Shown here: positions 1-6,244 of the stretch, one piece after another
How positions within the stretch are numbered: the first letter of the stretch is position 1
How the letters are laid out: each line of letters opens with the position of its first letter
Notes under the pieces: model-generated
What the model was told of the DNA's origin: nothing
The model's input: the letters and a program-made list of their open reading frames with translations, nothing else
Databases searched by the model: none
Translations under genes and position numbers: made by a program
Source: Armatimonadota bacterium
GTDB lineage: Bacteria > Armatimonadota > Hebobacteria > CAIYQO01
Length of the DNA stretch: 6,244 nucleotides
NCBI GenBank assembly: GCA_022708765.1
Contig: JAKIYB010000281.1
Span: forward strand, 1-6,244
Direction of reading: 5' to 3'

Positions 1-3000
1 ACCATCACCGTCGGCAGCGACCGCATCACCTATCCGCCGGGGGCGACGGCGACCATTCGCGTCACGCTGGCAAATCCCGGCGCGACTGCCGTCGCCGGCG
101 TGATGACAGTGCGACTGGTGACAGGCCTTGACGCCATTACCCCGGTGGTGGAAGAGGCGCTGACGCTGGAGCCGCGCGGCACGCTGACGCGCGCATATCC
201 CGTTAACATCGGCACGGCACAGTGGGGGCGAGGAGTGGAAGCGCGCTTCGCCGCCGGTGACACGGTGACTCTCGGCACACATGCCTTCAGTGTTATCACC
301 AACCCTTTCCAGGCTGCCATTCACGGCGCCGGATTACCAATGACGGGCAGCCAGTATTGGGATGATGCCACCGCCCGCGTTGAATGCGAGAAGCTGGCAG
401 CCAAGAACCTGGAAAACTACTGCAACATTTACGAAGCCTTCGCCTGGGCGCCGTGCGATTACGCGAAAATGACGCTGGACGATGATGAGCCGTTCCACTC
501 CGGACAGGCATCCTACTGCCGCCGCCGCTCGACGCTTATCCTGCTGCACGAAATTTATCACCAGCGCGGCATCCATGCCATCACTTACGGCAAGTCCTGC
601 GGCGCGGCGCGGTACGGCCTGGCATACGGCTTCCGCCACCCCGAGCAGATGAATATGGTCAATCCCGCCGGCTTCTGCCACGAGGATATGAGTGTGGACG
701 TGCTGGACCGTTACGCCGAGAACCGCTACGAAGAAGGCGAAGGCCGTTGGAATCGCTGGCTTTCAACCTGGACGCAGGCGGGCAATGTGGATGCCGCCGA
801 TTTTGGGGTGGACGAAATCGCCCGCTCCGCCGCGCAGCTTGGCTGGGATGGCGTTCGCTATGATGGCCACTTCAGCTATTTTGACCACTCAAACCAAGCC
901 GCCCGCCTGGTGGCGCACGCCGAGAAGCGCCTGCTAACCCAGCGCCCCGACTTCGGTATCGGCTATAATTACCTCGGTCACGATCATGACGATCCAGAAT
1001 ATGCGCTGACCGACCGCGAGCTGGCCGCCGCCGCGCATAACGGCGGCCTTATTATGTCGGAAACGTACCGCGGCTATCGTAACAACGTGCTGTCGAATAT
1101 CCGCCACCTGCAATCCGCCGGTGACGCCGTGCGCATGAACGGCGGCTACTTCCTCACCATCTTCGACGGCGGCGGTCTGTATAATGCCGCACTGCAATAC
1201 GCCGCCGGCGCGCGGCTCATGCCCGGCGGCGCGCCGATCCCGCGCCTGAATAAGTTTGCCACCCGCTACTCCGACTTCATCCTCGATCCGTCCTTGCACC
1301 GTCTTCGGCAGCCCGCGCGCATCCTCGAGCCGCACGGCGACCCCGGCTTCCTCTGGGACGCCTTCATCTACGAAAAGCGCCTGTCGCCCACCCGCAGCCA
1401 GTTAATCCTCCACCTCGTCAACGTGACCCGCGACCTGGACTTCCGCATCACGCAAAATCCGCCATGGAAAGCGCCGCGGGGACTGAATCCCCCACGCGAG
1501 TATGTCGGCTTCACCCTGCGACTGCCCGCCGGCTACACCGCCGCGCGCGCATTTGTCACCGATGATTACGACGCCTTCACCCCGCAAGCCGCCGTCTTCA
1601 CCGGCAGCAGCCTCGTGGTGTCGCGCGTAGAGCTGTGGACGATGGCGGTTATTGATCTGGAACGCGATGTGAAGGCCCCCACGCTTGCCGACGCCTGTGC
1701 CATCCCGTTGAAGAAGGATGAGCCGGTGACACCGGAGGTGCTGGCAAAGATCCTCGACGGCCCGCTGGAAAGCGCCGCTCCCACCATGCACCGCCTGACC
1801 ACGCCTCCGGACTTCACGAAACATGCCGGCGGCCTTGATCGCAAGGAGTTCGCTGGCGGCGATACGCCGATGGCGCTGCGGCGCAACGGCCGCACTGACA
1901 TTCACTATACGCGCGGCATCTTCGACGACCTTAATCACCCCTGGGAAGCGCTGATGCGCCTGCCGCGCCGCCGCGTCACCACCTCGACGCTGGATGACGG
2001 GCGCACCGCCTGCAGCACCAAGCTGGCGGCGGATAATGTCTGCTGCCTGACGAACTTCCCCTCCGACTTCGACCTCGCCGGTCAGGACGTGCTGGTGATT
2101 GACAACGTCCCGGCGCCCGGCTTCACCCGCGAGCAGCGTCACGCCATCCTGCGCTTCGTGAAGGGCGGCGGCTCGCTACTGGTGCTGGGCGACTGGCACG
2201 GGCTGTCGCGGGGTTGCTGGGAAGGCTCCTTTATTGAAGAGGTGCTGCCGGTGCGCGTGAAGCAAGCCGATTACCTGCTGCGCGTGACGGGTGCGAATCA
2301 GCGGCTTGCTGCCACTACCGCGTATCGCGCGGTGCTGAAGGCGGCGCCGCCCGATTTCGGCCCCGGTCCTTCGCTGGACTGGATGTGCCCGCTGCAGCCG
2401 CGCCCCGGCGCGCAGGTGCTGCTCACCGCCGGTCCGCACCCCTTCCTGGTGGTTGGCGGTTATGGCGCCGGGCGGGTGGCGGTCTTCGCCGGCTCGCATT
2501 CCGGCGAACCGGCGCACCCCTACTGGCAGTCCGATGCCTGGCCGTCGGCGATGGCCGCGGTGCTGGCCTACCTTGCGGAGCCGGCGTCCGCCGTCTCGCC
2601 CCACAACGATGCCGCCGGCCTGCGCGCCCGCATTGACGGCAACCTGCGCGGTACGGATGCGGATACGCAGGCGGAAACGGCCCGGCTGCTGCGCCTGCTG
2701 CTGGAATCCGAACGCGAGGACGATGCCTACTACGCCGCCGGCGCGCTGCTGGAATACCCCGATGCCGTGGGCGCGCGGGACGGCTGCCTGCTGGCGCTGC
2801 GGGTTCTACCGCTGGTGGATGCGAGGCTTCCCCGCTGGCGGGCGCTGGCCGAGAAGTACCGCTTCCTGCCCGACTTCGACGATCTGGACGCCCCGGAGAT
2901 GGCCGGGAATTTTCTGCTCGGTGAGGACGGCGTGAAAGGCAGCGATCTGCTCGCCGCCGCCCTTGCCGCGAAAACCGTCCCCGCCCTGACCGCCGAGAGT

Positions 3001-3612
3001 TTTCAGCAATGGCAGGGGCTGGATGCCCGGATACGGCTGTGGTGCATTGGCCTGGCGGGCGACCGCCGCGCGCTGCCCCTGCTGAAGCAGATGCTCGAGC
3101 AGGCGCGCGCGCGGGAACGCAAGGAGGCGGCGGTCCCCGAATGGCAGCGCATAAATCAGCACGAGCTCCCCCTGTTGCGGCCGTTCCTCTACTACGCCCT
3201 GCTGCGCTGCGGCCAGCGCGACGACGCCACCCGCGAAGCCTTCTGCCGCGCCGTGCTTGACCTGCCACTGTATACCTGGCGCCAGCGCTGGATTTTCGAG
3301 CAGAGCGGCGACATGCGCGGCATTGACCTGGAGATCGGCCGCGCGCGATTGGCGCGTGCCCGCCGGCTGCTCTGGGAACTGGAATACGCCGAGAAACTGC
3401 TCCCCGCGCTCTTCCAGCCTTCGGTGGTGGGCGCCGACGACGTCGGACTGCGCGCCGCGATGCGGGCCATGCGCGACGCCGACTGCCTGAAAGCCCTGCC
3501 GCTGATGCTCGACTACCTGGACGCCCTTGGCCCGGATGCGCGGCCCGCCATGGCGGCGCTGGCTGATGCAAAGCTGAAGCCGCTACGGCAGTATCTGAAA
3601 GGGAGGGAGTGA
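1..3612 (+). CDS. Large multidomain glycoside-hydrolase-like protein (GH66-like barrel, GATase-like domain, HEAT-like tail); 5' partial
   Basis: The frame is open from base 1 (TITVGSDRITYPPGATATIR...), so the gene starts outside the window and the ATG at 100 is internal; 1203 residues are visible. Domains by nucleotide position: Ig-like beta-sandwich about 1-295; TIM-barrel-like domain about 295-1285; second beta-sandwich about 1297-1675, with strand-rich stretches such as QLILHLVNVT; alpha/beta domain about 1890-2585 with QDVLVID, FVKGGGSLLVLGD, FIEEVLPV and GYGAGRVAVFAGSH, resembling class I glutamine-amidotransferase-like folds; helical HEAT-like tail about 2660-3595 (for example GDRRALPLLKQMLEQ). 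In the barrel, LGWDGVRYDGHF places an Asp at 862-864 as candidate nucleophile, and LIMSETYRGY places a Glu at 1060-1062 as candidate acid/base, 66 residues later. Ig-like, barrel, beta-sandwich order and this spacing recall GH66 dextranases and cycloisomaltooligosaccharide glucanotransferases. Family assignment is inference; another alpha-glycosidase-like clan is possible and the substrate is unknown. Any signal peptide would lie left of the window. It is probably co-transcribed with the WG-repeat gene 3 bases downstream. Confidence 0.9.
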   Translation, partial: TITVGSDRITYPPGATATIRVTLANPGATAVAGVMTVRLVTGLDAITPVVEEALTLEPRGTLTRAYPVNIGTAQWGRGVEARFAAGDTVTLGTHAFSVITNPFQAAIHGAGLPMTGSQYWDDATARVECEKLAAKNLENYCNIYEAFAWAPCDYAKMTLDDDEPFHSGQASYCRRRSTLILLHEIYHQRGIHAITYGKSCGAARYGLAYGFRHPEQMNMVNPAGFCHEDMSVDVLDRYAENRYEEGEGRWNRWLSTWTQAGNVDAADFGVDEIARSAAQLGWDGVRYDGHFSYFDHSNQAARLVAHAEKRLLTQRPDFGIGYNYLGHDHDDPEYALTDRELAAAAHNGGLIMSETYRGYRNNVLSNIRHLQSAGDAVRMNGGYFLTIFDGGGLYNAALQYAAGARLMPGGAPIPRLNKFATRYSDFILDPSLHRLRQPARILEPHGDPGFLWDAFIYEKRLSPTRSQLILHLVNVTRDLDFRITQNPPWKAPRGLNPPREYVGFTLRLPAGYTAARAFVTDDYDAFTPQAAVFTGSSLVVSRVELWTMAVIDLERDVKAPTLADACAIPLKKDEPVTPEVLAKILDGPLESAAPTMHRLTTPPDFTKHAGGLDRKEFAGGDTPMALRRNGRTDIHYTRGIFDDLNHPWEALMRLPRRRVTTSTLDDGRTACSTKLAADNVCCLTNFPSDFDLAGQDVLVIDNVPAPGFTREQRHAILRFVKGGGSLLVLGDWHGLSRGCWEGSFIEEVLPVRVKQADYLLRVTGANQRLAATTAYRAVLKAAPPDFGPGPSLDWMCPLQPRPGAQVLLTAGPHPFLVVGGYGAGRVAVFAGSHSGEPAHPYWQSDAWPSAMAAVLAYLAEPASAVSPHNDAAGLRARIDGNLRGTDADTQAETARLLRLLLESEREDDAYYAAGALLEYPDAVGARDGCLLALRVLPLVDARLPRWRALAEKYRFLPDFDDLDAPEMAGNFLLGEDGVKGSDLLAAALAAKTVPALTAESFQQWQGLDARIRLWCIGLAGDRRALPLLKQMLEQARARERKEAAVPEWQRINQHELPLLRPFLYYALLRCGQRDDATREAFCRAVLDLPLYTWRQRWIFEQSGDMRGIDLEIGRARLARARRLLWELEYAEKLLPALFQPSVVGADDVGLRAAMRAMRDADCLKALPLMLDYLDALGPDARPAMAALADAKLKPLRQYLKGRE
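3601..3608 (+). promoter_or_regulatory. Ribosome binding site of the WG-repeat gene
   Basis: The purine run GGGAGGGA contains GGAGG at 3602-3606, 9 bases before the ATG at 3616. It lies inside the last codons of the upstream gene (stop at 3610-3612). This supports ATG 3616 as the start and suggests coupled translation of the two genes. Confidence 0.7.
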
Positions 3613-3615
3613 GCG

Positions 3616-4797
3616 ATGCGTATCTTCTTCCTCCTGCTGGTACTCGCGCTCTTCGCCCCCCTGCGCGCGGCGACCGATGTCCTTGCCGCCGTGCTGCTGG
3701 AAGGCAAGTGGGGCTTCATTGATCCCGCCGGCACGCTGGTCATCCCCGCCCGTTATGACGATGTCGCGGATTTCTCCGAAGGCCTGGCCGCCGTGCGCCA
3801 GGAAAAGCTATGGAGTTTCATCGCCGCTGATGGAAAGAACGTCGGTAAACTCAGCTTCGACGCCGCCGGCGCCATGACCGGCGGGCTGGCGCCGGTGCGC
3901 GTCGGCGGAAAGTGGGGCTACGCCGACCGGGATGGGCGGCTCGCGATTCCACCGCGCTTCGACAACGCCGACGCGTTTTCGGACGGCTGCGCCGCCGTGC
4001 GCATCGGCGCCGCCTGGGGCTACATTGACGACAAAGGTACGCAAATCGTCAAGCCGCGGTATGACGAAGCCGCTCCCTTCAGCGACGGCCTGGGCCGCAT
4101 CCGTATGGACGGCAAATATGGCTTCGTAGACCGCGCCGGTAAACTCGTCATTCCGCCAACACATGAAGAAGCCTGGCCCTTCCAGAATGGACGCGCCCGG
4201 GTCGGGGTGCCCGGTCGCTTCCGCGTCGTCGGGATGGGCGTGATTGATAAAACCGGCGCCGCCGTCATCCCGCCGACCTTCCCCATTCTCGGCGAGTTCC
4301 GCAACGGCCTGGCGCGGGCGGTGACGGACCGGGCCATCGGCTTCGTCAACGAGAAGGGCGCCTTCGTCATTGACCTGCTCGCGGCTGCCGCGCCTGATGC
4401 CGAGGTGGAAACGCGCTCCGCCCGGGAGGCCAAAGCCGCCGCCGACAATATCTGGGAGTTCTCCGACGGCCTGGCGCGCTTCCGTTCCGGCGGCAAATAC
4501 GGCTTCATCAATGCCGCGGGCACGGTGGAGATATTGCCCACATTCGCTGCCGCCAACTCGTTCGCCGGCAGTCTTGCCGTCGTGCGGGTGGACGGCAAAT
4601 ACGGGTATATTGACCCGTTCGGCGCCCTCGCCATTCCCGCGCACTTCGACTGGGCGGACGATTTCGCCCACGAGCGCGCCCGCGTCCTGCGCGCGGGCAA
4701 GTGGGGCTTCATTGACCGAGCCGGCAAGGATGTCGTCCCTCCGCGCTTCGCATATGCCCGAAGTTTTCACGCGGTGGATGTCCGTCCCGCGCCGTAA
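3616..4797 (+). CDS. Exported WG-repeat (beta-repeat) protein
   Basis: This 393-residue protein begins with a short signal-peptide-like stretch: MR, a hydrophobic core (IFFLLLVLALFAPL), then a likely cleavage after LRA near residue 18. The rest is an array of about ten repeats of the form GKWGFIDxxGxLVIPPRFDxAxxFSDGLAxVR, starting near residues 30, 64, 98, 132, 166, 206, 240, 293, 327 and 361. The period is 34 residues wherever there is no insertion. Repeat 2 is degenerate (KLWSFIAADG), repeat 6 follows a short insertion (VPGRFRVVGMG), and repeat 7 is split by an Ala/Glu-rich insertion at residues 254-279. WG repeats (WG_beta_rep type) are known as structural, probably ligand- or protein-binding units without defined catalysis; no enzyme motif is visible. 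It starts 3 bases after the upstream gene with its own Shine-Dalgarno, so the two form an operon. It probably acts in the envelope or outside the cell, perhaps alongside the upstream glycoside-hydrolase-like protein (inference). Confidence 0.93.
   Translation: MRIFFLLLVLALFAPLRAATDVLAAVLLEGKWGFIDPAGTLVIPARYDDVADFSEGLAAVRQEKLWSFIAADGKNVGKLSFDAAGAMTGGLAPVRVGGKWGYADRDGRLAIPPRFDNADAFSDGCAAVRIGAAWGYIDDKGTQIVKPRYDEAAPFSDGLGRIRMDGKYGFVDRAGKLVIPPTHEEAWPFQNGRARVGVPGRFRVVGMGVIDKTGAAVIPPTFPILGEFRNGLARAVTDRAIGFVNEKGAFVIDLLAAAAPDAEVETRSAREAKAAADNIWEFSDGLARFRSGGKYGFINAAGTVEILPTFAAANSFAGSLAVVRVDGKYGYIDPFGALAIPAHFDWADDFAHERARVLRAGKWGFIDRAGKDVVPPRFAYARSFHAVDVRPAP
3703..4767 (+). repeat. Tandem WG-repeat array within the coding sequence, about 102-nt period
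   Basis: About ten coding repeats of 34 residues (102 nt) are diverged in sequence but share GKWG(F/Y)ID, IPPRFD and F(S)DGLAxVR cores. The 20 bases at 3703-3722 (repeat 1) recur exactly at 4696-4715 (repeat 10), whereas internal repeats differ from these at many positions. Confidence 0.85.
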
Positions 4798-4801
4798 GCG
4801 G

Positions 4802-5983
4802 TTACTTCGCCGGCGCATCGCCCCAGTCCGGCACCACCAGCACCTCGCCGTCTTTCAGCGCCGACTTGTGCGCCATCACCCCGGCGGCGGTGTAGCGCGC
4901 GGCTTCCCAGGCGTTAATAGCAGGACGGCGGCCGTGAGCGATGGCGTCCACGAATTCGTGGACGAGGTAGGCATGCGAGCCGCCGTGCCCGCCGTAGACG
5001 CCTGCGTTCCCTTCGATGCGCGCGAAGGCGTCATAGACTTCCGCCGGCAGGGGATCGCGCATCGTCTCGGTCGTCAGATGCGTCGTGGGCTGCCCTTTCA
5101 CCACCCAGGTGTCGTTTTCAAAGCCCGCTTCGGTGCCGTAGACGCGGAAGGTTTCCCGGCCGACGCCGCAGTGGCGGTGTTCGCCGATGCGCATCGTCGC
5201 GCCGTTACTCATCTGGAAGAGCGCCGTTTCGTTGCTGAAGGGGAAAAGGTGCTCGGTGAAGTATGGATCGTCCGTCCACACCGGCGTGCCCCAGCAGACC
5301 ACCTTCACCGGGTGCGCGCGCATCACGCTGATGGGGCCGGAGGTGCTGTGCGTGGGATAGTGCATCGGCCCACCTTTCACGCCGCGACGGCGATAGGCAT
5401 CCAGTTGCTGCTTCCATTCCTGCCCGGCGGCGCTGGCCAGCCGGTGGGCGGCCACCTGGCGCAGGTCGCACTCCGGACTGTCGAAGCTGTGATAATACTC
5501 CCCCTCGCTGTAGACGAAATGGCCGAATGCCCTCTCCGCCGCCTTGCGCCGGCAGAACATCGCCCCCGCGTGGTAGTACGTCGTCTCGCCGAGCATGTAG
5601 TGCCGGCCCGTGCGCCGGGTGGTTTCCACGATGCGGTCGCACCAGTCCAGCGTCTCGTCGTCATCCGGGATGCTGATTACCGGCACCGCGCTGTAGACGT
5701 GCTTGCCGTACTCCATCGCCTGGATGCACTGGGGGGCGTGCAGCCAGTGCTGAGTGATAATCACCAGCGCGTCTACATCGCTGCGGCAGATGTCGTCCAG
5801 CGAGGTATAGGCGTCCTTCGGCGAAAACTTGTCCTGGAAGGATGGCTTGTTGGCGAAGTGCGCCACGCGCTCCCCCTCCCGGTCGCACAGCGCCACCCGG
5901 TCCACCAGCGGATGGCTCTTGAATAACTCGGCAAAGGCGCTGCCGAACGCCCCCAGACCGACCAACCCCAGGCTGATGCCCAT
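4802..5983 (-). CDS. Gfo/Idh/MocA family oxidoreductase
   Basis: This 393-residue predicted NAD(P)-dependent dehydrogenase is of the type acting on sugars, inositols or related polyols. The N-terminal Rossmann fold shows ISLGLVGLGAFGSAF with the GxGxxG glycines at residues 9, 11 and 14. An acidic residue ends the second strand (VALCD, D34), which usually favours NAD. VDALVIITQHWLHAPQCIQAMEYGKHVYSAVPV (residues 70-102) is the usual strand 4 and cofactor-adjacent loop, but the common EKP triad is replaced by AVP. The C-terminal alpha/beta domain contains GGPMHYPTHSTS (residues 204-215), whose His212 occupies the place of the catalytic-region histidine of the family, and SHAYLVHEFVDAIAHGRRPAINAWEAA (residues 336-362), a typical family ending. 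The ATG at 5983 is chosen over the TTG at 6013 because GGGAGGA lies just before it and the Rossmann strand begins immediately after. No signal peptide is seen, so it is probably cytoplasmic. It is convergent with the WG-repeat gene. Family is certain; substrate is unknown. Confidence 0.93.
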   Translation of the reverse strand: MGISLGLVGLGAFGSAFAELFKSHPLVDRVALCDREGERVAHFANKPSFQDKFSPKDAYTSLDDICRSDVDALVIITQHWLHAPQCIQAMEYGKHVYSAVPVISIPDDDETLDWCDRIVETTRRTGRHYMLGETTYYHAGAMFCRRKAAERAFGHFVYSEGEYYHSFDSPECDLRQVAAHRLASAAGQEWKQQLDAYRRRGVKGGPMHYPTHSTSGPISVMRAHPVKVVCWGTPVWTDDPYFTEHLFPFSNETALFQMSNGATMRIGEHRHCGVGRETFRVYGTEAGFENDTWVVKGQPTTHLTTETMRDPLPAEVYDAFARIEGNAGVYGGHGGSHAYLVHEFVDAIAHGRRPAINAWEAARYTAAGVMAHKSALKDGEVLVVPDWGDAPAK

Positions 5984-5987
5984 GCCG

Positions 5988-5995
5988 TCCTCCCT
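5988..5995 (-). promoter_or_regulatory. Ribosome binding site that fixes the oxidoreductase start
   Basis: Read on the - strand, AGGGAGGA lies 4 bases upstream of the ATG at 5983, with the GGAGG core 5 bases away. It falls inside the 10-codon extension that a TTG start at 6013 would give, which argues for the shorter protein. Confidence 0.7.
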
Positions 5996-6024
5996 CACCG
6001 ATGCGATTGCCAATTTTGTTCGCG

Positions 6025-6053
6025 GTTATACGACTTTATCCTTTCGCGCTCAT
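6025..6053 (-). promoter_or_regulatory. Possible promoter of the oxidoreductase gene (weak)
   Basis: On the - strand, TATAAC (6030-6025) matches five of six bases of a -10 hexamer. ATGAGC (6053-6048) lies 17 bases upstream but matches only half of a -35 hexamer. Transcription would start near 6018, giving a leader of about 35 nt before the ATG at 5983. It lies in a locally AT-richer stretch between the gene and the inverted repeat. The -35 is poor and the organism's sigma preferences are unknown. Confidence 0.3.
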
Positions 6054-6070
6054 ACTCAGAACAATCGTAT

Positions 6071-6217
6071 CCCATGGGTGGGCGAGTGTCCTCACGAGCC
6101 GACACCGGGTGGAAGTCTAATCCGTCGCCTTCACGAGAGCGCCTCTCTATCGAACACGACATCCCATCACCTCCACCCGGAGTCGGCTCGTGAGGACACT
6201 CGCCCGCCCGGGATGGG
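6071..6217. repeat. Long inverted repeat (palindromic interspersed or REP/MITE-like element)
   Basis: The arms 6076-6113 and 6172-6209 are reverse complements at 36 of 38 positions. This includes an unbroken 24-bp match (6080-6103 with 6182-6205) and a 9-bp match (6105-6113 with 6172-6180); the mismatches are 6079/6206 and 6104/6181. CCCAT at 6071-6075 can extend the stem with ATGGG at 6213-6217 across a small bulge. The 58-nt spacer carries a near-concentric small hairpin (6135-6139 with 6143-6147) and further symmetric matches (GTCG 6124-6127 with CGAC 6157-6160; TTC 6130-6132 with GAA 6152-6154). The whole of about 147 bp is therefore an imperfect palindrome. No transposase and no clear target-site duplication are seen. 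A run of five T follows 8 bases after the right arm, too distant for a classical terminator. It lies upstream of the oxidoreductase promoter region, in otherwise gene-free sequence. Confidence 0.85.
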
Positions 6218-6244
6218 GAAGCGATTTTTCGAGTTGCGAGGACG

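Noticed and set aside
100..102. ATG at 100 as the start of the first gene
   Set aside because: The frame is open back to base 1 and the upstream codons read as part of the same beta-sandwich, so this Met is internal.
2423..3571. 382-codon - strand open frame opposite the large hydrolase-like gene
   Set aside because: Its Arg/Ala/Gly/Pro-rich composition with no motif is typical of an antisense shadow in high-GC DNA; the + strand frame has coherent HEAT-like helices.
4789..4816. GCGCCG/CGGCGC stem (4789-4794 with 4811-4816) at the convergent gene junction as a bidirectional terminator
   Set aside because: The stem is six bp with a 16-nt loop and no T tract on either side; in GC-rich DNA this is easily due to chance.
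3808..4818. 336-codon - strand open frame opposite the WG-repeat gene
   Set aside because: It mirrors the repeat structure of the WG gene and overlaps the end of the oxidoreductase gene; no recognisable domain.
4370..5926. Long + strand open frame of 518 codons spanning the end of the WG gene and most of the oxidoreductase gene
   Set aside because: It is out of frame with the WG gene and antisense to a clearly recognisable Gfo/Idh/MocA protein. Its translation is low-complexity and Ala/Arg/His/Val-rich with no domain, as expected of high-GC shadow frames.
5984..6013. Ten-codon N-terminal extension of the oxidoreductase from a TTG at 6013
   Set aside because: The Shine-Dalgarno sequence for ATG 5983 lies inside the extension, and the Rossmann strand begins right after that ATG.
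6076..6229. Inverted repeat plus the T run at 6225-6229 as a rho-independent terminator
   Set aside because: The 58-nt spacer and the gap between stem and T run do not fit, and no + strand gene ends just upstream.

Overview
The window holds three protein genes on high-GC DNA (roughly two-thirds G+C by eye): two consecutive genes on the + strand and one convergent gene on the - strand. It ends in a short intergenic stretch dominated by a long inverted repeat. No RNA gene, CRISPR array, transposase or phage gene is visible. The mix of a very large multidomain glycoside-hydrolase-like protein with HEAT-like repeats, an exported WG-repeat protein and a Gfo/Idh/MocA oxidoreductase suggests an environmental bacterium from a group such as Planctomycetota, Verrucomicrobiota/Lentisphaerota, Hydrogenedentota or Armatimonadota. 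That placement is inferred from gene content and style; there is no marker gene.

Bases 1-3612 encode the C-terminal 1203 residues of a large protein whose start lies left of the window. The frame is open from base 1, so the first ATG at 100 is internal. In order it shows a beta-sandwich, a TIM-barrel-like catalytic domain with a WDGxxxD motif and a downstream SET glutamate (a layout resembling GH66 dextranases), a second beta-sandwich, a glutamine-amidotransferase-like alpha/beta domain and a long helical HEAT-like tail. Three bases after its stop, 3616-4797 encodes an exported protein made almost wholly of about ten WG repeats with a 34-residue period. The two genes very likely share one transcript.

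On the opposite strand, 5983-4802 encodes a Gfo/Idh/MocA-family NAD(P)-dependent oxidoreductase, tail to tail with the WG gene and separated by only 4 bases. Its best start is the ATG at 5983, behind a strong Shine-Dalgarno sequence, not the TTG at 6013. Bases 5984-6244 hold its ribosome binding site, a weak possible promoter and a nearly perfect inverted repeat (38-nt arms, 36 positions paired, 58-nt spacer) that looks like a palindromic interspersed or REP/MITE-like element.

Together the genes are consistent with carbohydrate use: an exported or envelope polysaccharide-active protein with a WG-repeat partner, next to a sugar-type oxidoreductase. The substrate cannot be read from the sequence, and the oxidoreductase is not in the same operon.
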